Below, piece after piece: positions 1 to 7,897 of a stretch of 64,000 nucleotides of DNA. The translations under genes and the position numbers were made by a program. Under the pieces are notes generated by a model, which was given only the letters and a program-made list of their open reading frames with translations, was not told the origin of the DNA and did no database searches. The stretch's first letter is position 1. Every line of letters starts with the position of its first letter. The stretch lies in NCBI RefSeq assembly GCF_029697505.1, contig NZ_JARJEF010000001.1, positions 62,001 through 126,000 on the forward strand, in the 5' to 3' direction. Source of the stretch: Pseudophaeobacter profundi (GTDB lineage: Bacteria; Pseudomonadota; Alphaproteobacteria; Rhodobacterales; Rhodobacteraceae).

Positions 1-2
1 CC

Positions 3-716
3 GCCGCCCGGGTCAAAGCCCTGCTGGAGGCTGAAAACCTATGGTCACAGTATCTGGAGGTAGGGATCGGCCCCGACGCCGAGGTCTTTACCAAGGCGCA
101 GCCGCTTTCTGCTGTCGGCACTGGCGCCGAGATCGGCCTGCATCCTGACTCTGGTTGGAACAACCCCGAACCAGAGATTGTCCTGGCGGTTTCGTCCAAT
201 GGCAGGATCTGCGGTGCGACGCTGGGCAATGACGTGAACCTGCGTGATGTCGAGGGGCGATCGGCGCTATTGCTGGGCAAGGCAAAGGACAACAATGCCT
301 CTGCCGCGATCGGCCCTTTCATCCGAATATTTGATCAGGATTTTGACCTGACTGATATCAAACAGGCCGAAATCCTGTTACGGATCAAGGGCGCCGAAGA
401 TGGCTTTAGCCTGGAAGAAAGCTGCGCCATGCGCGAAATCAGCCGCCAGCCCGAAAGCATCGTTGCCCAAACCCTGGGGCCGCATCACCAGTATCCAGAC
501 GGCCTGATGCTCTATCTGGGCAGCATGTTCGCGCCGATCCAGGACCGCGATGAACCTGGCCAGGGGTTCACCCATAAACTGGGCGATCAGGTAACCATCT
601 CAACCCCGCTGCTCGGAACGCTGTGCAATCGGATCAATCTCTCGAACAAATGCCCCGCCTGGAGCTTTGGCACGGGGGCACTGATGAAAAACCTGGCCAA
701 GCGGCAGCTACTTTAG
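3..716 (+). CDS. Fumarylacetoacetate hydrolase-family sugar-acid dehydratase, 5' end outside window
   Basis: The frame is open from the first bases of the window, so the N-terminal part of the gene is missing; about 237 C-terminal residues are present. Visible blocks are LWSQYLEVGIGPDAEVFTK, WNNPEPEIVL, GNDVNLRDVEGRSALLL, KAKDNNASAAIGPF and APIQDRDEPGQGFTHKLGD. As I recall the family, these belong to the roughly 390-residue FAH proteins that include 2-keto-3-deoxy-xylonate dehydratase (XylX type) of oxidative pentose pathways. The acidic metal-ligand region typical of FAH folds lies mostly upstream of the fragment. The substrate cannot be decided from this fragment; a 2-keto-3-deoxy-aldonate is the inference. 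The gene ends with TAG, and no downstream partner on this strand suggests its pathway. Confidence 0.8.
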   Translation, partial: AARVKALLEAENLWSQYLEVGIGPDAEVFTKAQPLSAVGTGAEIGLHPDSGWNNPEPEIVLAVSSNGRICGATLGNDVNLRDVEGRSALLLGKAKDNNASAAIGPFIRIFDQDFDLTDIKQAEILLRIKGAEDGFSLEESCAMREISRQPESIVAQTLGPHHQYPDGLMLYLGSMFAPIQDRDEPGQGFTHKLGDQVTISTPLLGTLCNRINLSNKCPAWSFGTGALMKNLAKRQLL

Positions 717-1204
717 CCTGCTGCGGCCCTGTTTCCCACCCGCACCGAACAGCCGCATGTGCCCATTCGTTCGCCTCGTCATGGACCAGCAGATAGGCCG
801 GGTGATCTGTCAGCGCGTCCAGGTCTTGCCCAATGCGGTGAATGGGCCCTAAATGCCACAAAAACATTGCGCAATCTAATTTTTGTTATCGAGATTGACT
901 ATCGAGCAGGGCATGCCTAGCTCTATAAATATGATGGTGTATGCAAATCATTGCCGGTTCCCTTTGCTAAACCGCCCCCTTCCCCGGGCGGCTTAGGCGC
1001 GTCCGCGTCTGCCTAACCTTCCGGGGTATTCCTACAGTCCTGAAACGTGGATCTAGCGATACTATCGCTGGTGGATAGATGACGTTCAGCGTCGAACCTT
1101 TCCCACATTGCGACCACCGACGGGCCTATTCTCACAGGGTCGCGCGTTGTTCAAACCCTTGCGACCATTCCGGCACCATTGCTTCCTCTGAAGGAACTCC
1201 TCCT
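717..1204. other. Intergenic region without a supported gene
   Basis: Nothing firmly assignable between the FAH gene and rnk. On the minus strand an open frame at 634-867 reads with plausible codon use in its first 45 or so codons (725-867), but then runs antisense into the FAH gene and matches no family I know. TTGACT at 895-900 followed 17 bases later by TAGCTC (918-923), or a more distant TATAAAT (924-930), could be a weak promoter for rnk; neither is convincing. Confidence 0.4.
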
Positions 1205-1636
1205 ATGTTGACCTCGACAGAAACCACCCAAAAACGATCCAAGCGCAAACCTAAAATTGTGATCAGCACAGATGATCTGGCCCACCTCGAAGGGCTGGCT
1301 GACGGCATGATGCGACGTCAGCCAGCACTGGCAGACCGGCTACTGGAAGAGCTGGGCCGCGCCCGTATCGTGGCCCCCGCCAGGTTGCGGGACAATATTG
1401 TGACGATGGGCAGCAACGTAACCTATCGGGACGAAGTGTCCGGACACGAAAAAACCGTAACGATCGTCTATCCTGAAGAGGCCGATATCACGAACCTTTG
1501 TGTTTCGGTCATGACGCCCATCGGTATCGCGCTCCTGGGGCTGTCTGAAGGGAGCAGCTTCTACTGGGACACGCGAGATGATCAGCGGCGGACGTTGACG
1601 GTCCTTGAGGTGAGACAACCTCAGCCAAACACGTGA
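1205..1636 (+). CDS. rnk: Nucleoside diphosphate kinase regulator, Rnk/GreA-GreB family
   Basis: Predicted protein of 143 residues. A basic N-terminal tail is followed by a short helical hairpin (about residues 17-55, LEGLADGMMRRQPALADRLL) and a GreA/GreB-type C-terminal domain, with the block VTYRDEVSGHEKTVTIVYP and the IGIALLGLSEG turn before the final strand. Rnk proteins bind RNA polymerase near the secondary channel, compete with Gre factors and DksA, and lack the long coiled coil of GreA; the size fits Rnk rather than GreA. ATG at 1205 is preferred over the longer open frame from 1079 because AAGGA lies nine bases upstream (1191-1195) and the extension has no family resemblance. It stands alone and its regulation is not visible. 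Confidence 0.85.
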   Translation: MLTSTETTQKRSKRKPKIVISTDDLAHLEGLADGMMRRQPALADRLLEELGRARIVAPARLRDNIVTMGSNVTYRDEVSGHEKTVTIVYPEEADITNLCVSVMTPIGIALLGLSEGSSFYWDTRDDQRRTLTVLEVRQPQPNT

Positions 1637-1884
1637 GACTGAAATCTCCGATCAAACTGGTGATTACCTTCCTCAGGCATGACCAATCCAGAGCCATTTA
1701 GATGGCGCCTGAAGCCGTCAGCCTGGGGGGGGGGGGCGCCGGTCCACCGACGAGGGCGCGCCCTTCTCGTGTGGTGCCAGGTCCTGTCTCAGCGGTGAAT
1801 GCAGATGGCCCAAGAGATGATCCAAAAATCTCAAACCGTCACTCTGCAGTCCAAGTCTTAGACTTCCAATTAGGAGCCAAGTTA
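1637..1884. other. Spacer between rnk and the rsuA-type gene with a G12 run
   Basis: No gene is supported. The frame of the downstream gene is open back to 1702 but the extension is Pro/Gly/Arg-rich and unlike the family. Twelve consecutive G residues occur at 1725-1736. Confidence 0.5.
1725..1736. repeat. Homopolymeric G12 tract
   Basis: Twelve uninterrupted G bases in the spacer about 150 bases upstream of the rsuA-type start codon. Such tracts are prone to slipped-strand change in length and to sequencing error. In this position it could only affect transcription, unless the open frame from 1702 is translated. Confidence 0.8.
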
Positions 1885-2628
1885 ATGGCTAGGGTTCCAA
1901 CCTCACGCATCGACAAGCTGCTGTCCTCTATGGGCTACGGCTCGCGCAAAGAAATCGCACGCATAGCCAAGGCCGGCGGCATTATTCTAGACGCAGCCTC
2001 ACTCTTGGACGTTACCCAACGTATTGCTGTCACTCCGGATTTGCCAACGCGTATGACGATATGCGGCGAGGCTCTCGATCCTCTCGCGCACATGGTTATC
2101 CTATTAAACAAACCTATAGGCATGACCTGCTCGCATAAGAATGACGGAGCATTGGTGTATGATATCCTCCCCAAGCGCTGGAGGTCGCGCACTCCTGCGA
2201 TCTCAACTGTCGGTCGTTTGGACAAACAAACCTCTGGCCTTTTGTTGCTAACGGATGATGGTGATCTGTTGCACCAAGTCATCAGCCCCAAGCGCTTCGT
2301 GAAGAAAACTTATCGGGTCAATCTGGCCCGCCCACTCAATGGCACCGAAGGCGATCTGTTTGCCTCTGGGGGCCTGATGTTGGACAGCGAAACCAAGCCA
2401 CTAGCGCCCGCTGAATTGGAAGTGGTTTCGACAACCGAAGCCTTGCTCAGTATAACCGAGGGCCGATACCACCAAGTGCGCCGCATGTTTGCTGCCACCG
2501 GCAACCACGTCGTGGGACTGCACCGCGAGCGCCTAGGCGACCTAGCACTCCCTGATGGCTTGGCACCTCGGGAATGGCGGCTCCTTACTGGAGAAGAGAT
2601 TGCCCTGATTTTCAATAGAGGGGATTGA
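1885..2628 (+). CDS. rsuA: RsuA-type pseudouridine synthase (16S rRNA U516-like)
   Basis: 247 residues with an N-terminal S4 RNA-binding domain (SRIDKLLSSMGYGSRKEI, about residues 7-25) and an RsuA/RluB catalytic domain. The catalytic Asp lies in GRLDKQTSGLLLL (Asp113). The C-terminal blocks EGRYHQVRRMFAATGNHV and LHRERLGDLALPDGLAP resemble RsuA (16S rRNA pseudouridine 516) more than RluB/RluE/RluF. Start chosen at ATG 1885, with TAGGAG eight bases upstream; the frame extends to 1702 but that part is not conserved-looking. Codons are clearly more A/T-ending (ATT, TTA, AAA, GCA) than in neighbouring genes, and the gene sits beside an integrase remnant and a tRNA, so I infer horizontal acquisition. 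Confidence 0.8.
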   Translation: MARVPTSRIDKLLSSMGYGSRKEIARIAKAGGIILDAASLLDVTQRIAVTPDLPTRMTICGEALDPLAHMVILLNKPIGMTCSHKNDGALVYDILPKRWRSRTPAISTVGRLDKQTSGLLLLTDDGDLLHQVISPKRFVKKTYRVNLARPLNGTEGDLFASGGLMLDSETKPLAPAELEVVSTTEALLSITEGRYHQVRRMFAATGNHVVGLHRERLGDLALPDGLAPREWRLLTGEEIALIFNRGD

Positions 2629-2648
2629 CCAGAAAGAGCCGCTGATAA

Positions 2649-2930
2649 CGGCTTACAGCCCAAAGCGGCCCCACGGACGCTCCAGGGGCTGCGTCTACAG
2701 GAAAGGCGGCATGCGAGAGGGCCAGACTGGAAAACGTAACAGTCCACACGATCCGCCATTCCAGTGCTGTGGCCATGGTTTCAAATGGAGTGACGCTGGA
2801 AAAGGTTGCCCAATACCTCGGGCACTCCAACGTGGCGATCACCTGTCAAAGCTATGCCAGATTTGCACCGGATCACCTGCAAGATGCTGCAGAAATTCTG
2901 GATTTCACCCAAGTACGACAAGTCAGATGA
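2649..2930 (+). pseudogene. C-terminal remnant of a tyrosine recombinase (phage-type integrase)
   Basis: In the frame ending with TGA at 2928-2930, the translation contains VTVHTIRHSSAVAM, GVTLEKVAQYLGHSNVAIT and SYARFAPDHLQDAAE. These are the catalytic H-x-x-R box, the LGHS histidine and the nucleophile tyrosine (SYARFAP) of tyrosine recombinases. A stop codon lies upstream at 2646-2648 and no start codon or core-binding domain is present, so only about 90 C-terminal residues remain. The remnant ends 86 bases before the 3' (CCA) end of tRNA-Val on the opposite strand, the expected place for an integrase using that tRNA as attachment site. Read as the scar of a lost or decayed element. Confidence 0.8.
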
Positions 2931-3016
2931 TATCGAGTTAGGTTCAGAGAACCAAGGAACACTTTGTATAAATGACCCACATCCCCGCAGGGAACCATAA
3001 TTTAAAGGTGGCTGGA

Positions 3017-3091
3017 TGGTGGGTGATAAGAGATTTGAACTCCTGACATCTTCGATGTGAACGAAGCGCTCTACCACTGAGCTAATCACCC
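3017..3091 (-). tRNA. tRNA-Val (anticodon CAC)
   Basis: Read on the minus strand, it folds as a full cloverleaf: acceptor stem GGGTGAT/ATCACCC, D arm GCTC-AGTGGTA-GAGC, anticodon stem CTTCG/CGAAG with loop TTCACAT (anticodon CAC), a five-base variable region, T arm AGGAG-TTCAAAT-CTCTT, discriminator A and encoded CCA (3017-3019). It decodes GUG. It lies alone, its 3' end faces the integrase remnant, and it probably served as an attachment site. Confidence 0.95.
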
Positions 3092-3234
3092 TCAAGGCCG
3101 GGTATTACCCTTAGCCCAGAGCTGGCGCAAGAGGGCGGTGGAAAGAAATCGCTGCCGCATTTCACTTTCTTTGGTGGTTTCCTAGGCCTGGCTGTCGCCC
3201 CCGCACATGCAGATGCGACCCGGCTTTCAGCGCC

Positions 3235-3690
3235 TTAGAACTGCGGCAGGGCATTGCGGGCAATCATCGTACGCAGGGTAAAGCTGGATCGCGTATTGCG
3301 AATACCTGACACCCGCATCAGCCGGGTTTCAAGAAAGCGGTCAAAATCGGTGAGATCCTGCGCCACCACCCGCAACAAGATATCGCGGGTGCCAGTCATC
3401 AGGTAGCATTCCATCACCTGGTCAAACTTGCTCACCGCGCGCTCAAAACTCTGCAGGGCATCGGTAGACTGGCTCTCTAGTTCAACCGCCACAAAGATTG
3501 TGACAGGCAGGCCAAGCTTGGCCTGATCCACCCGGGCCGAATAGCCGCAGATCACCCCGGCCTGTTCAAGCAGGGCCACACGGCGCGCGCAGGGCGTTGG
3601 CGACAGTCCAACCCGCTCTGACAGCTCGGCCATCTTGATCCGCCCCTCGGTCTGCAATATCGCGACGATCTTGCGATCCATAGCGTCCAT
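3235..3690 (-). CDS. Lrp/AsnC-family transcriptional regulator
   Basis: 151 residues. The N-terminal AsnC helix-turn-helix (MDRKIVAILQTEGRIKMAEL, then SERVGLSPTPCARRVALLE) is followed by an RAM effector domain with the typical YLMTGTRDILLRVVA strand. ATG at 3690 has GGAGGA just upstream; the open frame continues to 3828 but would overlap the divergent dehydrogenase gene. It is divergent from the Glu/Leu-type dehydrogenase at 3822, with a 131-base shared promoter region, which suggests it controls that gene in response to an amino acid. The effector is unknown; the local-target role is inferred from position. Confidence 0.88.
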   Translation of the reverse strand: MDAMDRKIVAILQTEGRIKMAELSERVGLSPTPCARRVALLEQAGVICGYSARVDQAKLGLPVTIFVAVELESQSTDALQSFERAVSKFDQVMECYLMTGTRDILLRVVAQDLTDFDRFLETRLMRVSGIRNTRSSFTLRTMIARNALPQF

Positions 3691-3821
3691 AGTGATTTCC
3701 TCCAAGATTAACCCCGCGAGTAGAGAATAGCACCAACCACCAACACTCAAACAGTCATATTTAGGGAAAAACACCAGCCCCTGCAGGCTAGAATAATGCG
3801 TCCCCAGCAGGAGCCAGATAC

Positions 3822-4874
3822 ATGACAATCACCGCCCTCCCCTCAACAACACATGAAGAGATCTATCGCGTCGAAGAGCCCACCCTTGGGTTGGTCGGGT
3901 TTATTGCCTTGCATTCCACCCAGCTGGGGCCTGCGGCGGGCGGCCTGCGGATGCGCCCCTATGCCAGCGAAGCCGAAGCCCTGGTTGATGTGCAGCGGCT
4001 AAGCGAGGGCATGACCTACAAGAACGCCGCTGCGGGCCTGGCGCTTGGTGGCGGCAAAGCGGTTATCATTGGCGATCCGGCGACCGAAAAGACGCCCGCC
4101 CTGCTGCGGGCCTTTGCCCGCGCCATTCATAGCCTTGACGGACGCTATTACACCGCCGAAGACATGGGCATGAGCCCTGCCGACATGGCTATTCTGGCGG
4201 AAGAAACCCCCTATGTTGCCGGTTTGGCCGAGGGAGACTTTGCCAGTGGCGACCCTTCTCCGATCACCGCACGCGGTATTTTCAATGCCATTTGCACCAG
4301 TCAGGCGCATATCAGCGGCAGCAAGGATCTCTCGGCGTTGACGATCGCGGTGCAGGGGCTGGGACATGTCGGCTGGAGCCTGTGCGGGCTGTTGACGCAG
4401 GCCGGGGCAAGTCTGGTGGTAACGGATGTGAACCAGGACCAACTGAACAAGGCCCAAAAGGTCTTTGGTGCCAAGACCGTCGCCCCCGATGAAATTTACA
4501 GCGTCGAGGCCGATATCTTTGCCCCCTGCGCCATTGGCGGCATTCTGAATGCCAAAACCATTCCGCAGCTGAAAGTTGCGATCGTCTGTGGTGGGGCCAA
4601 CAACCAACTGGCCAGCCCGGCCGATGCTGTGGCCCTGCATGAAGCCGGTATTCTCTATGCGCCGGACTTTGTCACCAACGGCGGCGGCATCATCAACGTC
4701 GCTACCGAAATCGAACAGATCAGTGACCGGGACACCTTTGTCACGGAAAAACTGCGGGCACTGGATGTCACGCTGGAAACCATCCTGGCCCAGGCCAAGG
4801 CGACGGATCAAAGCCCCGATGCGGTGGCAATTAGCACCGTCCAGGCCCATATGGCCGCACAGAGCGCCGCCTGA
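3822..4874 (+). CDS. Leucine/valine/phenylalanine-type amino acid dehydrogenase
   Basis: 350 residues, matching the length of NAD-dependent leucine dehydrogenases. The N-terminal dimerisation/catalytic domain carries GPAAGGLRM (substrate loop), TYKNAAAGLALGGGKAV with Lys67 and the catalytic Lys79, and YYTAEDMGMSPADM. The C-terminal Rossmann domain starts near ALTIAVQGLGHVGW, and CGGANNQLA and NGGGIINVA follow. The enzyme would oxidatively deaminate a branched-chain or aromatic amino acid to its 2-oxo acid with NAD+. Substrate specificity between Leu, Val and Phe cannot be read safely. The divergent Lrp regulator fits an amino acid catabolic role. A strong hairpin terminator follows at 4918. 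Confidence 0.87.
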   Translation: MTITALPSTTHEEIYRVEEPTLGLVGFIALHSTQLGPAAGGLRMRPYASEAEALVDVQRLSEGMTYKNAAAGLALGGGKAVIIGDPATEKTPALLRAFARAIHSLDGRYYTAEDMGMSPADMAILAEETPYVAGLAEGDFASGDPSPITARGIFNAICTSQAHISGSKDLSALTIAVQGLGHVGWSLCGLLTQAGASLVVTDVNQDQLNKAQKVFGAKTVAPDEIYSVEADIFAPCAIGGILNAKTIPQLKVAIVCGGANNQLASPADAVALHEAGILYAPDFVTNGGGIINVATEIEQISDRDTFVTEKLRALDVTLETILAQAKATDQSPDAVAISTVQAHMAAQSAA

Positions 4875-4917
4875 TCCGCGCGCGCCAGAAACGCGGTAGC
4901 AGCAAGATCGCAACAAA

Positions 4918-4950
4918 AAAGGGCGACCCTGACGGGCCGCCCTTTCTGTT
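4918..4950 (+). terminator. Rho-independent terminator after the amino acid dehydrogenase gene
   Basis: Arms AAAGGGCG (4918-4925) and CGCCCTTT (4938-4945) close a short loop and are followed by a T-rich stretch. It lies between two converging genes (the dehydrogenase and lon), and an A-run precedes the left arm, so it could serve both directions. Confidence 0.85.
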
Positions 4951-5017
4951 TGTGTCTTGCGACGCACGCCTGCCCAATTGGCCCCTCGCACATCTGCGAT
5001 TGATTGGCACGCCTGCC

Positions 5018-7432
5018 CTAGTGAGCCGGCGCGCCTGATCTACGACCTTCGGTTTCCAGCGCCGCCTTGGCAGCGGCCGCTTCTTCCTCTGCGGCCTCGT
5101 CCCATTCAATGGCTTCAGGTTGGCGCACCAAGGCGTATTTCAGAACCTCGGAAACATGGCTGACCGGGATGATTTCCAGCCCTTCCTTCACGTTGTCCGG
5201 GATCTCTGGCAGATCCTTGGCGTTTTCCTGCGGGATCAACACGGTCTTGATACCACCGCGCAGCGCCGCCAATAGTTTCTCCTTGAGACCACCAATCGCC
5301 AGTGCATTGCCACGCAGGGTGACTTCGCCAGTCATCGCGATATCCTTGCGCACCGGGATCTTTGTCAGCACCGAAACAATCGAGGTCACCATGGCCAAAC
5401 CTGCAGAAGGGCCATCCTTGGGGGTGGCGCCCTCCGGCACGTGGACGTGAATGTCCCATTTATCGAACTTCGGCGGCTTAATCCCAATCTGGGGCGAGAT
5501 AGAGCGCACGTAGCTCGACGCCGCTTCAATCGACTCTTTCATCACGTCGCCCAGCTTGCCGGTGGTCTTCATCCGACCTTTGCCCGGCAGGCGCAGCGCT
5601 TCGATCGACAAGAGTTCACCGCCAACAGAAGTATAGGCAAGCCCGGTGACAACACCGATCTGATCTTCTTTTTCTGCCAGCCCGTAGCGGTATTTCGCGA
5701 CGCCAAGGAATTCATCAAGATTTTCAGAGGTAACCTTGACGCTCTCGACCTCTTTTTTGACGATCTTGGTCAATGACTTACGGGCGACCTTTGCGATTTC
5801 ACGCTCAAGGTTCCGCACCCCGGCTTCGCGGGTGTAAACCCGGATGATATCGTTCAGGGCTTCGTCTGTCAGCTCAAACTCCTTGGCCTTGAGACCATGG
5901 TTTTTCACCTGTTTCGAGATCAGATGCTGCTTGGCAATTTCGCGCTTTTCATCCTCGGTATAGCCAGACAGCGGAATGATTTCCATCCGGTCCAGCAGTG
6001 GCCCAGGCATGTTGTAGCTGTTCGAGGTGGTCAGGAACATCACATTCGAGAGGTCATATTCGACCTCAAGATAGTGATCCACAAAGGTGGCGTTCTGTTC
6101 CGGATCAAGCACTTCCAGCATGGCGCTGGCCGGATCACCCCGGAAATCCTGCCCCATCTTGTCGATTTCATCGAGAAGGATCAGAGGATTCGTTGTCTTG
6201 GCCTTTTTCAGCGCCTGAATGATCTTGCCAGGCATCGAGCCGATATAGGTCCGGCGGTGACCGCGAATTTCGGACTCGTCGCGCACGCCACCCAAGGAAA
6301 TGCGAATGAATTCACGCCCAGTTGCCTTGGCCACCGATTTGCCAAGCGAGGTTTTACCCACGCCAGGGGGACCAACAAGGCAGAGGATCGGGCCTTTCAG
6401 CTTGGCCGAACGCTGCTGCACCGCGAGGTATTCAACAATGCGTTCCTTGACCTTTTCAAGACCATAGTGATCCTCATCAAGGATTTTCTCAGCCCGACCC
6501 AGGTCTTTCTTGACGCGCGATTTCACGCCCCACGGGATTGCAAGAATCCAGTCAAGATAGTTGCGCACCACGGTAGCCTCGGCCGACATGGGCGACATGT
6601 TCTTCAGCTTCTTCAGCTCTGCATCGGCTTTTTCGCGGGCCTCTTTCGACAGCTTGATAGCGGCGATCTTTTCTTCCAGTTCGGCAATTTCGCCAGCCCC
6701 TTCTTCGCCATCGCCCAGCTCCTTCTGAATGGCCTTCATTTGCTCATTCAGGTAGTATTCCCGCTGGGTCTTTTCCATCTGCGATTTGACACGGGTCTTG
6801 ATCTTTTTCTCAACCTGAAGCACCGACATTTCGCCCTGCATCAGGCCGTAGACCTTCTCCAGTCGTTCGCTGATCGAAAGGGTTTCCAACAGTTCCTGCT
6901 TGCGATCAACTTCGATCCCGAGATGACCTGCGACCAGATCCGCCAGTTTGGCGGGCTCTGCGGTTTCGCCGACCGCCGTAAGTGCCTCTTCGGGGATGTT
7001 CTTGCGCACCTTGGCGTAGCGCTCGAACTCATCGCCCACGGTTCGCACCAGTGCCTCAATGGTGGTGGCATCGCCGGGGATTTCGGTCAGATATTCGGCT
7101 CTGGCCTCAAAGTAGTTCTCGTTTTCCAGGAACTCGGTGATCTTGACCCGTGCGTGCCCCTCCACCAGCACCTTTACGGTGCCATCAGGAAGTTTCAGCA
7201 GTTGCAGCACATTCGCAAGAACGCCTGTCGGGTAGATGCCATCGGATTGCGGTTCGTCCTCGGCCGGGTCAATCTGGCTGGACAGCAGGATCTGCTTGTC
7301 ATCGGCCATCACCTCTTCGAGGGCGCGCACAGATTTCTCCCGTCCGACAAACAGCGGCACAATCATATGTGGAAAAACCACAATATCGCGCAGCGGCAGT
7401 ACAGGGTAGGAGGAATTAAGCGGCTCGTTCAT
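5018..7432 (-). CDS. lon: ATP-dependent protease Lon
   Basis: 804 residues, normal for LonA. Order: N-terminal substrate domain (YPVLPLRDIVVFPHMIVPLF), coiled-coil middle, AAA+ domain with Walker A GPPGVGKTSLG and Walker B LILLDEIDKMG, then the serine protease domain with catalytic Ser in KDGPSAGLAM and the Lys in GGLKEKLLAALRGGIK. It degrades misfolded and regulatory proteins in the cytoplasm. ATG at 7432 is preferred (AAAGGA upstream); an in-frame GTG at 7459 is less likely. An alanine/glutamate-rich tail extends past the protease domain. Transcribed alone; no heat-shock promoter was recognised. Confidence 0.97.
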   Translation of the reverse strand: MNEPLNSSYPVLPLRDIVVFPHMIVPLFVGREKSVRALEEVMADDKQILLSSQIDPAEDEPQSDGIYPTGVLANVLQLLKLPDGTVKVLVEGHARVKITEFLENENYFEARAEYLTEIPGDATTIEALVRTVGDEFERYAKVRKNIPEEALTAVGETAEPAKLADLVAGHLGIEVDRKQELLETLSISERLEKVYGLMQGEMSVLQVEKKIKTRVKSQMEKTQREYYLNEQMKAIQKELGDGEEGAGEIAELEEKIAAIKLSKEAREKADAELKKLKNMSPMSAEATVVRNYLDWILAIPWGVKSRVKKDLGRAEKILDEDHYGLEKVKERIVEYLAVQQRSAKLKGPILCLVGPPGVGKTSLGKSVAKATGREFIRISLGGVRDESEIRGHRRTYIGSMPGKIIQALKKAKTTNPLILLDEIDKMGQDFRGDPASAMLEVLDPEQNATFVDHYLEVEYDLSNVMFLTTSNSYNMPGPLLDRMEIIPLSGYTEDEKREIAKQHLISKQVKNHGLKAKEFELTDEALNDIIRVYTREAGVRNLEREIAKVARKSLTKIVKKEVESVKVTSENLDEFLGVAKYRYGLAEKEDQIGVVTGLAYTSVGGELLSIEALRLPGKGRMKTTGKLGDVMKESIEAASSYVRSISPQIGIKPPKFDKWDIHVHVPEGATPKDGPSAGLAMVTSIVSVLTKIPVRKDIAMTGEVTLRGNALAIGGLKEKLLAALRGGIKTVLIPQENAKDLPEIPDNVKEGLEIIPVSHVSEVLKYALVRQPEAIEWDEAAEEEAAAAKAALETEGRRSGAPAH

Positions 7433-7897
7433 ACTTCGTCCTTTACTTAGCAAGTCCACCAGGCCCCATTATCGGCAGCCGCGGCAGTCTCCTCTTTGAT
7501 GGTTATTATCTGGGAGAGCGGTTAACATTTTTCAACCACAGTGCCTGAAATTTGGGGTCCACATTGCCCGCAGCACCGCCGAACCACAAGAGCGCTTTTG
7601 GCAAATGCAGCGCAAATCACCGTATCAGGAACAGAGCCTGTTTTTCAGGCTCTGTTTGCGGGTACAAGCATCAGTAGTCGCACAGCTCAGCCGCGGCCGG
7701 GCCTGACCAAAGGTCGCCAAAGTTGACTGCGGACTCACCAGTTGCTTGCCGAAGGCCGCCATGTTCTCGTCGGCAGGGCCATCTTTCAGATGGGTAAGTG
7801 CTGCGAAACCGGCCTCTTGCGCCACGCCCACCATGCATGACCCCGATCAAGGCCACGCCAGCCCCAGGGCCGCAAGAGCGCGCCCAAAGGCCAAACC
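7433..7897. other. Spacer between lon and tgt with decayed-looking coding fragments
   Basis: No intact gene. On the minus strand, right after the tgt stop, short open stretches in different frames have protein-like composition (for example an Ala/Gly/Leu-rich piece near 7840-7890 and a piece at 7665-7834) but need a frameshift to join and match no family I know. A strong hairpin at 7630-7656 ends this stretch. Confidence 0.4.
7630..7656 (-). terminator. Hairpin, likely terminator downstream of tgt
   Basis: Perfect 11-bp arms AACAGAGCCTG (7630-7640) and CAGGCTCTGTT (7646-7656) enclose a five-base loop. It lies about 240 bases after tgt on the minus strand, with only a short U-rich trail in either direction, so termination efficiency and direction are uncertain. 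Confidence 0.55.

Noticed and set aside
634-867. Minus-strand open frame downstream of the FAH gene
   Set aside because: The first 45 codons look plausible, but it runs antisense into the FAH gene, has no recognised family and no clear ribosome-binding site.
895-930. TTGACT with TATAAAT as a promoter for rnk
   Set aside because: Spacing to TATAAAT is 23 bases; the alternative TAGCTC at 17 is a poor -10 box.
5897-7450. 517-codon open frame on the plus strand
   Set aside because: Antisense shadow of lon; composition (Phe/His/Leu-rich) is what the opposite strand of GC-rich coding DNA gives, and lon is certain.
7625-7834. Minus-strand 69-codon frame
   Set aside because: Its end runs through the perfect terminator-like hairpin and it resembles no family; treated as spacer.
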